54,355 bases of DNA from Lingula anatina. Taxonomy: Eukaryota; Brachiopoda; Lingulata; Lingulida; Lingulidae. The stretch lies in assembly GCF_001039355.2 (NCBI RefSeq), contig NW_019775724.1, forward strand, positions 850,756 to 905,110, written 5' to 3'. The translations under genes were made by a program, and so were the position numbers. Of the stretch, positions 39,701 through 49,419 are shown in pieces. The notes under the pieces are model-generated. The model had not been told where the DNA came from, did no database searches, and was given only the letters and a program-made list of their open reading frames with translations. Numbering within the stretch: the stretch's first letter is position 1; every line of letters starts with the position of its first letter.

Positions 39701-42700
39701 CAAAGATAAAAACTTTCCATTTACAAGCAACAGGAAACTTAAAAGTTTCATCGCCCATGGCAAAGCAACACACACACACAATGCAATATACTTAAATCAC
39801 AGTGTTTATTTATTCTTACTTTGACTTGACAAGCCCAAGGCTGAATTCAGACTGCTCTGCAACCCTCCCCCTTGCTGGTTATTTTGATCTTTGCCCTGCA
39901 TCCTGGCTTTTCTTTTCTCCTCAAGTTCCTTTTGGATCTTGTAGATTTTCTCAGCTAACAAGTGGTAATACTCTTCTCGGCTGTTTGCAGTTTCGTACAT
40001 GTCTCCCTCAACTTTACGGGCGTAGGCGACTAGATTATTCATCCTCCTGTCCTTTAATGCTTGGGGATCTGGGGTAGGGAATATTGCTTGAACCCTGGAA
40101 CACAATGTAGAAAACCTGTTGAATAGAATTGTCAACTTTTCACTTTACCTCTTCAACATTGTTCTTCAAACCTTTATTTAAATGGGCATATGAAATCAAG
40201 TTTTTAACTATGTACAGTACACCTCTTAAGATGAAGTGAGAATTTATCAATTGATATGAAACTACAGTGACTAAAAATGCATAACAAATGACACTTTATG
40301 TCAACAATAACAACAACAAAAACAGCAACAAGGCTTACAGGCTACAACTTACAACTTATGCACCAGGTGATTTCTCAAGTCCTGTGTCACATGGTTGTGC
40401 CAGTCTTTTGTTCCTTTGTTTGTCATGGCTATATTCTGATTTGGTCCAGTCCCCAAAGAACCACTCAGATTACCAGTGCTTCCCATCTGCAGCTGCTGTG
40501 AGATAAGGTTGGTGTTTTGGTTCATACGAGCAGCATCCATGGGAGGAGACATTATGCCACCAGTTTGCTGCATTGGACCTGGAAAAATTTGTACAATGAG
40601 ACATCTTAACAAAGGAAATTCATCCCCCCTTCCCCCAAAATAATAGATTTTGTTCCAATTCAAATATCATAAGGGACTAAAATAAAATAATTATAATTAA
40701 AACAATTTCTAGAAATCACAAAACCAGAACTTGTTAAGTCACTTGCCAGATCTTTCAAGATCTTTAGCTGGAAATATATATGTTGACCATTTCATCACAG
40801 CTTGGGATTAATTTCTCCATAACTAACTAAGTAAAAGATTCAACAAAATTCAATATGTCCCAACCACAAGTTCATATTTTTAATTAAAAGAAATAAGCCT
40901 TCTTTTACCTTGAGAAGTATTGAGAGATGGCCTAAGCTGTGGCTGACTGTTGGGTCCCTGTGAGGGATAGGGGAGACCAAGTGCAGCATAGGCCTTCTGC
41001 ATCTCAATAGGAGCTGGGCCCTGACTGGATCCTAACAGATTTTGACCTGAATTAGGTCCTGCAAGAGCAGCAAGAACAGATGCTGAAAGAAATTGGGAAG
41101 AGTAAAATATGGAAAACATACCTACAATCTGATCATATCTGCTGTTTGGATGCCTTGGAAAGCAAATGTATGTCATAAAATGAGTATCTTAAATAAAAAC
41201 TCACCTGTAGTTCTCCTATCTGCTGAAGCATGCTTCAGTGGCAAGCAAACAGGACAATCCTGACGAGTACAATTTTTCCAATGAGATATAATCTGGCGTG
41301 AAGATGCACAGTGAGCAACTGAAAAAGAATATTCCAAATGATTCCACAATATCAAAAAGAGTCAGTTGAAAATGTCAGCACTAAAAATCCCTCAATTAAT
41401 TGTATAAGCATTAAGTTCCATAAAATAAGATGATGCATTTACCCTGACAGTTCTTCCCTGCATTGCAAGTTGTCATGTGATTCAATACATTTTTCATGGT
41501 ACGACAATGTGGCAGTGTACACTGGCGAACTTCTCCATTGGCTTGTTCACGCCTCTGACATTTGTGTGCATGAAGCAGCAGCACCAACTGTTGTTGGATA
41601 AGTTTCCGTTTCTCTGGGTCTGCATGTGCAGTCGGTGGTGCCTGCTGGGTCAAGCCTGGTTGGGGAGCCAGCTGAAATGAAAAGTCAGATACAAATATCT
41701 TTAACATAAATACTCAATTACTGTGAGGAATGAAGTTTTAATTGCTTTTTGGTTATAGGCACAATTCTTATAGTTAAGCGAGTATATCTACGGTACACAC
41801 CAAATTTGTGCCACAAATTAGATGTTGCAGGGAGATAGAAAACTCTTGTTATTCCTAAATTTACAGATGAAATAAAACTGCCTAATAAACAATATGAAAC
41901 AGCATCAATAATTCATCAAATCAGTCTGCTCTAGAACACTGTTTGCAGTAGTTGCAATAATTTGAAAATTATCTTTTGTATAACTTCTGTGACCTCTCAA
42001 TATGAACTTGTCAGTATCATCTGCCTCAACCTTTCACATTTAACATGAATATAAAGAGTAAGGATGTGATCACATTACGTAATTTCACAAGAACTAATTT
42101 CAGAATCTCTTATAGTGTACCTAAACTAGAAGCTTTGTTTGGAAAAAAGGGGGGATTTAAATGTCCCTCTCAGTGCTAGGCCTCTCAACTTTCAACTGAT
42201 GAAACAAGTTGACTTTGTTGTTTATGACCAATTAATCCAATGAAATGCCTCCACTACAGAGATAATCAATAGAGTGAAATGCCTCGCCTCCTCCTGACAT
42301 TACTCAGTATAAAACGGCTCTTACAACTGACAAAACAACTGGGAAAACCACCCAAGGACACAAGCTTGGTGCACATATAGACACACTCAAAATTTAATCT
42401 CAGTTAGCCAAAAACAAATCTTGGGTCTATACCACAAATTACAAGACTGCCATAATTACTACTCCTACATTGCAAAATAGTAAGCCCAGTCTTAAATTAG
42501 CTTTTGCAAACACATTTCGAAAGCATTTTGCCTTGCTGGCTCTTAACACCTCTGGTTGAAATTACAGGTCAATTTGATTGCATTCATTTGACCCTCTCTA
42601 CAGAGTCAATGCCATACAATAGAGAACCTAACCCTCTTTAATGGGATTAACAGTATGGGTACAATCAAGGCCGCTTATAACACCTTAGTATCCAATATCA

Positions 42701-45700
42701 ACCTAACTCTGATTATTCATATTAACATTATTAACAAATGTACTTCTATGCCCTCTCTCCATCAGAGCCCTGTCAAGGCAAACATTCTCATTTAAGCTGA
42801 TTTTTGTCCATTAAGTAAATGACAAATTGACTTAAAAACATAATTATTAATTTATTCTAAAGCATTTAGTTAAGTCCTCAAGTCTCCAATCTTTGAGTCT
42901 AATCATAACTAAGACCAGAAGGTGGTCTACCACACCTTTTCAAAACCCACTAGTCTTAGGAGGAAACTGAAAACAATTGGGCATCTTCCTACTTCATATA
43001 ACATGCTATACTTATCTGTACAAAATAATTTTACTATAATATATATTACTCACATGCTGCAGTACAGTTAATTGACACAATATATTACTTATATTAATTA
43101 TAAATATACTTTATTTATAAATCACATTAACTATCAAAACATAACCTTTTCAATTCATATAAATGCTAGTCAATCTTTAACTTTCAATTCATTATATTAT
43201 TCACAGCTTTTCAAATTGTCCAAAAGTTAACAGTATCAAGAGTCACAACAACTAAAAATCAAATATGTATACATAACTTTTTTTTTATTTAAACCACAGG
43301 AGTAAGAGTTTTTCTTCATACAACCTACATGGATTGTCTGAAGGGTTAATGTCCGATTAAAAATTAAAATAATTTGGCTAAAAAATTGAACAATCATATA
43401 TGTATATAAAATGATTCCTGATATAACCCTGAACTAAAGAGACTATTCTCCATAGATCTCATGCCATGTGAGCTACTGCCTTGTCTCACCATTCACTTTC
43501 ACATGAAAACCAATTCACATGTAAATTCTCAAGACCAACAATGCCTAGTATTAATATGTGGAAAATAAGAACAAACAGCACCCATCCTAAAATGAACTGC
43601 CTTTACAACATGTGCTCAGGACAAAGAACAAAGGAGTTTCCCACAGTCAGACACACCTCTTCTATAAATGTTCAAATTAAACAGCAACATAGTTATGAAA
43701 GACCCCTTTTGACATTCACTTATTCCCATGTAAACATCAATAAGCCAAAGCTATTCCTTTCTTTAGGAAATGCCCCAAATTTAAGAATCTTCTGGGGTCT
43801 TAAAATACCCAACCACTCTTGCTACAACTACAGTTAGGCTATTCAGTGCAAAGTAAATAGACCTAACATGGCTTCCCCATGCAGTGACCTAGTTTCTCCA
43901 AACACACCAACTTGGAGTGGGACAGTGGCACAAACAACTTCAAAAACCCATCTTCTGCTCACTGACGACTATCAAATGAAGAATTTTCCACCCAAGAACG
44001 AAGTACAGTGACCACTTTAGAATAATTAACACAATTCACATATAATGTTATTCTGATGCAGCTTTGGCAAGAGTTTTTAATGTCAGCCCCTCCCCTTTCT
44101 GCCTCTTGTTCTTCTAGTCTGAGCGAAAGGCAAATTCAAATGGCTATTGCTTGCAAAATTGGTCTCTAAATGCTTTGAGTTCCTGACAGCATATACTTTG
44201 TTAAGATCTGATTGAATCTATACCAAAAACATTGTCCAATTTCAAATTAGATAGGACACAAGGCAACAAATGGCCTCCAGAAAAAAACATGACATCCAAT
44301 GCAGACTCTTAATTTCTAACAAGTCATTTACCCAAATCTGACCCATGCTCTCAATCATAATCTACACTGCTTTGTTTTTTCAGTTTTGGTAAATTCAATC
44401 CAATTTAAATTAGAGAAGACAAGAAAAACCAAGTCAACAACTACTCCTCTGTACAGTTTTGACTTTTTAGAAAATAATGCTTGGAAAATTACCACAAGCA
44501 TTTTCCAAAATCCAGCAGAATATTGAAAAAAACCTTCCCATAAATAGCACCTAACATTTTAGTAAAAATTATCATTTAACATTAAAAAAAGAACAGAGCA
44601 TGAGATAACAAACATGACCTACCTTGAGCAATGCATTTGGCACTCCTCCTCCCGTGTTCATCCCAGGTCCTCCGGGATGTCCCATGTTAGGCTGGGAGGC
44701 ATTGAGTTGTGTCCCAAGCAGGTTTCCTCCAGAGCTGGACATGACGTTACCCATACTGTTCATAGTATTCCCCATTGAGGATGGACCCATGTGGTTTCCC
44801 ATTGCATTGGGTCCCCCCATCATATTGCCTTGTGAATTAAAATTTGGATTCATCTGCTGTGGCCTGTTAGGGCCGCCCAGTGATATAGTGCTTGGCCCAT
44901 TCATCAATGGATTTAAATGCTGCATATTTCCACCAGTGTTCATCATTGGTTGTGAAGTCACAAGTTTTGTATTCATGGAGTTGACTGAATTAATAGAATT
45001 TGCCATTGACATACTTGCCATGCTCATAGAATTGGACACAGACATGCCTCCCATTGAATTAGCCACTGACATGTTATTCCCAATGCCCATATTGTTAGCC
45101 ATACTGTACATAGTGCTATTCATAGAGTTCATGTTTGAATTCAAGGAATTCAAGTCATTGCCTCCCATACTGTGGGGTGTTGAAGTTGCCACCCCTCTGT
45201 TTGGAGGGGAAGATAAACTGTTTGATAATGGACTTTTCATGTTGTTGGCATTGGAGTTCATGCTATTGGCCATGCTACTGGCCACAGATGCCTGTCCTTG
45301 GATGTGCCCTGAACTCGAATGCTGTGGGCTAGAGCTATTGCTGGTCTGTCCGGGAGTGGGAGAATCTGAAGAGAGGAGCTGTGACAGTTGCTGGTGCCTC
45401 GAAGGATTGTTGGGGTTATCATCCAGAGCTTTCTGTGCCACTGTAGGCCCATTCTGGTTCTCCGTTGATGATCCAACAAGTTCGTCTGGCAAGTCATTTT
45501 CCAAGTCGTCCAATAACTTGCCGAAGAATTCTAAAATTAATTTAAAAATTAAATATTAAACAAGGAAAGACAATTTTATTTTTTGACCAAATACACTTTA
45601 TATTCATATAATTTTTAACACATTTTTTAAAAATTACATCTATTTTAATGTAAAAACATGAATGAAATTCAGCATGCATCACATAATGCTTGTTCTCAAA

Positions 45701-46060
45701 ATACCTTGCAAATGCAGCAAAGAGCATACGCATCCAAAATATTAAACCTTATACTGCTAATATATAACATATAAATATGTGCAATATGGGCTGGTCAAAT
45801 AAACAACCATGTAACCATTTTATAATTTAGATTAACTGTTTATTTCACCGGCCCATGCCGCATTGCAAAAGTCGTTGGATTCGAAAAATTAAGACTTGAA
45901 CATTTTCACCAGTATCTTTTTTACAGATGCAGCACTTAAACATCTTTACACTTGTTCAAACTTAAAACTGGTACTTACCGACATTTTCGCTGGGAGTAAG
46001 AGCCGGGGATTGTATCTTTTGCCTCTTGTTAGGAGGCCCGTCCACAAGTTGGTCGGCCAT
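16945..46060 (-). CDS. CREBBP: CBP/p300 histone acetyltransferase, complete gene interrupted by an assembly duplication
   Basis: CBP/p300 is a nuclear coactivator that acetylates histones (notably H3K27) and transcription factors. Taking each exon once, the gene has 23 exons: 46060-45979, 45530-44623, then 18 exons present twice (left block 21018-29338, right block 32555-41671), then 20819-20654, 20445-20239, 19944-19789, 19388-19107 and 18790-16945. They sum to 6601 nt; removing one base from the G5C6 run at 17128-17138 gives 2200 codons, about 2199 residues, against about 2440 in human CBP. Starts [15 protein letters not shown] with a basic NLS-like patch, as in vertebrate CBP, and ends KLQRYVESL, matching the family C-terminus. 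Domain order is the canonical LxxLL, TAZ1, KIX, bromodomain, CH2, HAT, ZZ, TAZ2, NCBD. Invertebrates usually have one member, so CBP versus p300 is not distinguished. Confidence 0.95.
17523..17704 (-). repeat. Two polyglutamine tracts in CBP
   Basis: Mixed CAG/CAA codons encode about 17 glutamines at 17523-17569 and about 20 at 17648-17704. These lie just C-terminal of the NCBD. Vertebrate CBP carries a polyQ tract in the same place. CAA interruptions make these less prone to slippage than pure CAG. Confidence 0.95.
19107..22118 (-). CDS. CREBBP: CBP acetyltransferase (HAT) domain exons and ZZ start, left block
   Basis: Exons 22118-21971, 21662-21522, 21131-21018, 20819-20654, 20445-20239, 19944-19789 and 19388-19107. 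The HAT core reads [61 protein letters not shown] and [11 protein letters not shown]. It keeps the residues equivalent to p300 Asp1399, Arg1410, Trp1436 and the catalytic Tyr1467. Exon 19944-19789 is a Lys-rich segment ([13 protein letters not shown]) at the place of the autoacetylated regulatory loop of p300. The last exon ends in [21 protein letters not shown], the first zinc ligands of ZZ. The four exons from 20819 downward occur only in this block; the first three are also at 32555-33655. Confidence 0.95.
22594..25019 (-). CDS. CREBBP: CBP CH2 (RING/PHD) exons, left block
   Basis: Exons 25019-24862, 23696-23616, 23175-23119 and 22739-22594. They encode the end of the bromodomain and the cysteine-rich CH2 region: [58 protein letters not shown], then [18 protein letters not shown] and [10 protein letters not shown]. 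In p300 this module packs against the HAT domain and restrains it. The 1165-base intron between 23697 and 24861 and the 379-base intron 22740-23118 hold AT-rich sequence only, apart from the alternative splice site at 23697-23726. Confidence 0.95.
23697..23726 (-). promoter_or_regulatory. Candidate alternative 3' splice site in CBP CH2 region
   Basis: The annotated acceptor of exon 23696-23616 (AACACTAG|GTAC) has a poor pyrimidine tract. Thirty bases upstream is CTTTCTGCTGCCCAAGCAG, a good tract and AG. Using it adds exactly ten residues in frame (the inserted text reads QFKSGLLNT between Ser and Arg-Tyr). The site and about 150 bases around it are identical in the right block (35235-35264). 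Confidence 0.45.
25402..25968 (-). CDS. CREBBP: CBP bromodomain exons, left block
   Basis: Exons 25968-25850 and 25572-25402. They read [20 protein letters not shown], then [19 protein letters not shown] and [20 protein letters not shown]. The YNRKTS asparagine is the conserved acetyl-lysine anchor of the family. It recognises acetylated histone tails and holds CBP on active chromatin. Splicing from exon 26249 gives KTKKVFKPDEL, as in vertebrates. Confidence 0.96.
26249..27215 (-). CDS. CREBBP: CBP Gln-rich linker with SUMO-type motifs, left block
   Basis: Exons 27215-26944 and 26777-26249. They encode a Pro/Asn/Gly-rich stretch, a Gln-rich run (the exon opens [18 protein letters not shown]) and an acidic Ser/Lys segment just before the bromodomain. 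The last has the consensus-type words VKVE, IKKE and LKQE. In p300 this location holds the CRD1 repression region, which is SUMO-modified; function here is inferred from position and motif. Only synonymous differences from the right block were seen. Confidence 0.93.
27499..28257 (-). CDS. CREBBP: CBP KIX domain exons, left block
   Basis: Exons 28257-28032 and 27773-27499. KIX begins at [20 protein letters not shown] and continues after the intron with [36 protein letters not shown] and [19 protein letters not shown]. This three-helix module binds phosphorylated CREB and MLL-type activators; the Tyr of the EYYHLL/KIYKIQ region is kept. The intron splits the domain after helix 1, inside a leucine codon (TT|G). 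Confidence 0.96.
28602..29338 (-). CDS. CREBBP: CBP TAZ1 exons and following linker, left block
   Basis: Exons 29338-29110, 28985-28872 and 28775-28602. TAZ1 has its three zinc sites: [18 protein letters not shown] with [21 protein letters not shown] and [13 protein letters not shown]. It binds activators such as HIF-1alpha and CITED2 in vertebrates. The next exon carries [17 protein letters not shown], a conserved segment between TAZ1 and KIX. In this block the exon upstream of 29338 is missing; it is found only at 44623-45530. Confidence 0.95.
29339..32526 (-). other. CBP intron 2, left allele (downstream part to contig end)
   Basis: Non-coding and AT-rich. It aligns through its length with 41672-44615, with scattered substitutions, short indels and one 228-base insertion (30245-30471). 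The sequence stops at the N at 32527, a few bases before the point where the other allele enters exon 44623-45530. No gene seen. Confidence 0.85.
30245..30471. mobile_element. MITE-like element, present in only one CBP allele
   Basis: About 227 bases absent from the matching place in the other allele (42573, within GGTCAATTTGATTGC). The ends are imperfect inverted repeats: CATTTCCATAGATTTTTAGA on the left and, read backwards, CTTTCCCAGAGATTTAGATC on the right. The interior shares GGAGTCTCAC, GTAATTAACT and CCCCCAGGGAGTTAGGTCGA with a second member at 48536-48752. No coding capacity. Confidence 0.75.
32527..32527. other. Assembly gap joining two allelic contigs
   Basis: Single N. The sequence to its right (AAGCAAATCTTTCTTTATG) restarts at a position equivalent to about 20990, so the N marks the start of a repeated 11.5-12 kb block. 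Confidence 0.95.
32555..41671 (-). CDS. CREBBP: CBP exons, right (second allele) block: HAT start to TAZ1
   Basis: Eighteen exons equivalent to 21018-29338: 41671-41443, 41318-41205, 41082-40909, 40578-40353, 40094-39820, 39533-39262, 39087-38559, 38277-38159, 37882-37712, 36548-36391, 35234-35154, 34712-34656, 34278-34133, 33655-33508, 33199-33059 and 32668-32555, plus the remaining boundaries shared one to one with the left block. Exon lengths are identical to the left block. Differences noted, for example at the residues around 33587, 38576, 38803, 39869 and 40418, are all synonymous. This block is contiguous with exons 1 and 2, so it is the allele in which the 5' part of the gene is intact. 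It should not be counted as a second gene. Confidence 0.93.
37039..37039. other. Assembly gap inside the Helitron-like insert
   Basis: Single N between two parts of the element. The flanks on both sides align with the left CBP allele in the right order, so the join is correct in position although the missing length is unknown. Confidence 0.9.
37266..37319. repeat. 9-bp GC-rich tandem repeat (GGAGCCGGC)n
   Basis: About five to six units within the Helitron-like insert. The related copy at 53519-53830 lacks this expansion, so it arose within this copy or subfamily. Confidence 0.9.
41672..44622 (-). other. CBP intron 2, intact allele
   Basis: About 2.95 kb of AT-rich non-coding sequence between exon 45530-44623 and the TAZ1 exon 41671-41443. 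It matches 29339-32526 throughout but lacks the 228-base element. No exon, RNA gene or conserved frame is recognised. Long first or second introns of this kind often hold enhancers, but nothing in the sequence shows one. Confidence 0.8.
44623..45530 (-). CDS. CREBBP: CBP exon 2: N-terminal region with LxxLL motif
   Basis: Opens [20 protein letters not shown], matching the conserved [11 protein letters not shown] segment of [14 protein letters not shown] contains an LxxLL nuclear-receptor box in the position of the vertebrate KHKQLSELL box. The remainder is unusually rich in Met, Asn and Ser (repeated NSMNS and MANSM text), with a Pro/Gly/Asn-rich end before GVPNALLK. Only one allele of this exon is in the window. 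Donor AAG|GTAGGT and acceptor TTTTAG are good. It joins to LAPQPG of the TAZ1 exon in phase 0. Confidence 0.95.
45979..46060 (-). CDS. CREBBP: CBP exon 1: start codon and N-terminus
   Basis: ATG at 46060-46058 begins [20 protein letters not shown], equivalent to the vertebrate MAENLLDGPPNPKRAK start. The basic KRQK patch is a likely nuclear localisation signal. The exon ends GAAAATGTCG|GTAAGT with one base of a split codon, which exon 2 completes as Glu. The 448-base intron 45531-45978 is AT-rich with nothing else visible. Confidence 0.95.
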
Positions 46061-46640
46061 GTTGTGATCTCTTCTTGCGAATTTTGCAAATGGTTCACAA
46101 TTCTCGAATAAATACTGAATAATAACGGTCTAAATACATCCTATCGTTGTCTGCGAATGCTCACAAAGCTTTGCAGATCAAATCCAAGGTGCCATATAAG
46201 CAGTTAAGATAATTTCGCCTGATGTCAAGTCATAATTTCACCTGGAATTGCCGCACAAAGCAAATTACCCCGTATCTCCGCTGAACTTTGACTACTCCAG
46301 ATCCACTCTAAAATCACACCTGTCGATCTCAGTGAGTTCCGTGTGTCATCCTAGATATGTTCAATGTGAAGCGATCCGTTCGAATCAGAATCTGAACGGT
46401 ATATTAACGCTAAAAAAAGGAAAATTTAGGATCTAAAATTACCCAAAATGGCGGCTGTTGATGAAAAGTTTTACGCTTGTCACAGAAAACAACGAAGAAT
46501 GCCGAGCGGAAATTCTTTACCCGGAAATTGATTATTCATGGGGATTCCCTACCATGTGATTCAATACAAGTAATCTGATTGGGTAGTTTTTCACAATTTG
46601 ATCACATGACCAAGTGACGAAAGGATCCGAAGAGTAACGA
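46061..46640 (-). promoter_or_regulatory. CBP 5' UTR and promoter region
   Basis: CpGs are denser here than in the surrounding sequence. Motifs seen: a YY1-type word CAAAATGGCGGC at 46444-46455 (+ strand), an ETS-type CCGGAA at 46521-46526, and an NF-Y-type CCAATCAG on the - strand at 46575-46582. There is no obvious TATA box. YY1 words in animal promoters often sit just downstream of the start site, so transcription may begin near 46450-46500; this is an inference. The region could also drive transcription in the + direction. Confidence 0.5.
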
Positions 46641-48245
46641 ATGGTATTCTGTTGCATTGTGGGAATGAATTATATCCCTATTCCCTCCATCCACTGAAGA
46701 GTTTCTTCGTGCGCGTTGAGAGCTGTTTTTGGAGTGTTTCTAAAGCAGTCTGTGCCTGTGCAGCAAACAAAAAATTGCAGAATTGGCAACCATAGCGCAT
46801 TTTACAAGTATGTGCGTGTTCACTTAAATATTTGTTTTATTTAAAAACGGTATAATTTTCTATGGTTTTTATGAAAAATATTTGGAAAGGGAATCTGGGA
46901 AAACCCCTTTCCGTAGATCGCGTTTACCATTATATGGTGCATTGCCCTTTGTACAGTTGTAGACTTTCTAACCGACGCCACACTTCTACTATTACTTTGT
47001 TATATTTACTTAACGTTCTACTGATAATAAGGAACACGCTCGGCTGTCACCTTGATTGGATAGTAAACGATTGTCGTAAAATCGCTAAATGATATAAAAA
47101 TCGGGTGCATAAACTTGAAAACCACCTAGGACAACCTTGGACTGCCACATTAATCCAATACAATGCAAAAATAAACTATAACAAGTGGTTAAAGCCCTCA
47201 AATCGAATGTTGTAAAGTCCCCATATACCTCCATAGAGACAATAAAATAGAGTAAGCTTGTGAAACAAGATTCCACAATTTTAAACATAATAATCGAAAT
47301 AAAATACTGCCGGGCATCGGAGCGGCCTAAAACTTGGCATGTTTACCGCAAATACTGCAGGCTACATCATCCCGTCGCTTGTTTGTAAAACCCGTGCATG
47401 GCATACGCACAATCAAACCGTAAATCCAAATTCCTGCTTTGACGCTTGACTTGGTCCTCTCCACAATCCAATTCAGGAAATGACGTAACCGCAGAGGTCG
47501 CATTGTCCAATAGCATGGCTTCTTTTTCGTAATGGGAGATAAGAGTGGACCGAGTCAAGCATATTATACCTACTAGTAGATAAATTTAATATTTCTCATA
47601 CTCCTAGAAATAAGAACAAACTTTTCACTTTCTTAAATTATTATTTGTCATTTTATTAAACTAAGTTTTAACAGGCAGCTGTATTTTTTAATACTTGGGT
47701 GCAAAAATAAATTGGTTATGGTTTAAGAAAGGGAATTATTCCATATTTAAGCCACACATGTGCATACAAAATAATATTTGCAATTCTCAAACCTTTTAAT
47801 GCAGGTTGTGTGGGTTACCTAGAAGCATAATAGAAGCATTATATGCTTTCTGTCAGATACTAGAAAATTAGAAAATTCACATACACACGCGCGCACACAT
47901 GTATGTATGTATGTATGTAAAAGAAACAACAAAAAGATGAATAGAAATGGTGAAAACAAATTAACATAATGCTGATTAACAACTAAGCAGAATGATGAAA
48001 TAAATTAGTCATATCACTTACACACAAAAAACTAAGCAAAATACACATATAAAAATATTTTATATTAAAGGAAAAAACTGACTATATTCCAAACTGCTTT
48101 GTCATTAGAAATTTTACTAAAAAATAAATTTATTTCTCCTTTGGATTTGAAAAAAAATTGTAAACATGACTACATTCTGGTCCGACATTAACAGAAATGT
48201 CACTAAAAGGGGAAGTTTTGCCTTGGGACCTTGGGAGTTTGAAAG
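46641..48245. other. Upstream intergenic sequence, no gene recognised
   Basis: No supported coding frame. A short cluster at 47330-47560 has a CRE-type TGACGTAA (47481-47488) and a CCAAT (47507-47511) and is less AT-rich than its flanks. It may be a distal regulatory element or another promoter. A microsatellite of CA/GC plus (GTAT)n lies at 47881-47920. Confidence 0.5.
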
Positions 48246-48335
48246 ACGATATAATAAATCAATGAATATCTGTGTTATATTATTTTAAGCATTATCATTT
48301 CTGTCTGTGACTTTGCTGCCTTGTTATACATATAT
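48246..48335 (+). repeat. Diverged direct repeat, first copy
   Basis: ATATAATAAATCAATGAATA followed by a TTTGCTGCCTTGTTATACAT end. The same arrangement recurs at 49730-49820 with roughly three quarters identity by eye. It is an interspersed repeat of unknown class. Confidence 0.6.
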
Positions 48336-48535
48336 ACAGTCCCAGCTAGGTGTGGCCCAGCAGAGTCGCATGGCAAAATAGACAATGTCAACAGTGGATT
48401 GAATACTGTTCAATGAGTTGACCTTATACATCAAGCATTTAACAAAATATAACCAAATTGGTCAGACATTACATAAGAATTTGGTGGGAAGTGACCAGCA
48501 AACAGGACAAGTTTATTCCGTATAATATCTCTAAG

Positions 48536-48752
48536 GCTGTATTTCCAGAGCTTATAGATCGATCTATCCCAGCGAGGAGTCTCACTAGATGACTGTCAGA
48601 TAATCTGGCTTAAATGTCTGTCCCGCCTACTACAAGCTGTAAGGTGGTAATTAACTTTCGTATCCGCTCGGCTGACAGCTATTTAGCGTAAACCCCCAGG
48701 GAGTTAGGTCGATCTAAAGTAGATCAATCTAATCTCTCTCTGGAAATGCGGT
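48536..48752. mobile_element. MITE-like element, second family member
   Basis: Inverted ends GCTGTATTTCCAGAG (left) and, read backwards, ACCGCATTTCCAGAG (right). The interior has GATCGATCTATCCC, GGAGTCTCAC, GTAATTAACT and CCCCCAGGGAGTTAGGTCGA. It is homologous to 30245-30471 but more diverged. No coding capacity. Confidence 0.75.
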
Positions 48753-48959
48753 CTAAGCGTGATATCGGGTCACTATGACATTATCTTTTATGGTATTTAT
48801 GTCAAATAATACACTGTCACCCTCTCGCAATATGTGCCTTGAGCACCTCTCTCTGAAGCTCAGGATGTTCTGGCATGCATCACTCTGGTTACAGTGTATT
48901 ATCACACATATACCCATACATGAACATACGTTCATGCATACGTTTACTTAATGTAAAGG

Positions 48960-49165
48960 CCCCTTTACACTGTATGGCATGCTTTCTGCGTCCCGTGGTG
49001 CGGCCTTGTTTAGGAGTAAAAACAATAATAATAATTTACATGCTGACAGCTGGCCAATCATTGAGCATGCATTTTGCAACCAAAGTGATGCTCGTGCCCC
49101 TTTTTACGACCATAGTGATGCCAGTTTCATGGACGCAGAAAGGAAGCCGCCCAGTGTAAAGGGGG
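48960..49165. mobile_element. 206-bp MITE with 34-bp terminal inverted repeats
   Basis: The left end starts CCCCTTTACACTG (48960) and runs through GCTTTCTGCGTCC (48993). The right end runs from GGACGCAGAAAG (49131) to CAGTGTAAAGGGG (49164). The two are imperfect inverses over about 34 bases. The 137-base interior has no reading frame of note. The CAGTGTAAAGGGG-type terminus suggests a cut-and-paste DNA transposon derivative; the target-site duplication is not clear, so the superfamily is open. Confidence 0.75.
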
Positions 49166-49375
49166 TTTAAGTGCATAAACTGGAATCACACAGAGAAGAC
49201 TGTCGACATGTAATCAGTATGTTTCCTTTCTTCTCTTTCTGTCCAGGTAAAGCTTGAAACCTGCAGGATATATATTCTAGTGAGCTGATTGTGATATACA
49301 GACTGGAGAAGTATGGCTGGTCAACCAGAAGAAATAACATCAGAGTTCCAACAAGATGATTCCATTTCTCAACAA

Positions 49376-49380
49376 GTATA

Positions 49381-49414
<34 letters not shown>

Positions 49415-49419
49415 TTTCC
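49376..49419. repeat. (TA)n followed by poly(T)
   Basis: Low-complexity tract of about 20 bases TA followed by about 20 T. Confidence 0.9.

Noticed and set aside
20990-44615. Two tandem CBP paralogues
   Set aside because: Neither copy is complete, the only join is an N, exon lengths are identical and the coding changes compared are synonymous. An allelic assembly duplication explains all of it.
44624-45559. Long + strand open frame (311 codons)
   Set aside because: It is the exact antisense of CBP exon 2; the repetitive Asn/Ser/Met codons keep the opposite strand open. It has no family resemblance.
47367-47558. 63-codon - strand frame near a CRE and CCAAT word
   Set aside because: No recognisable domain, no splice continuation seen and an ordinary length for chance. 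The nearby motifs are kept only as a possible regulatory cluster.
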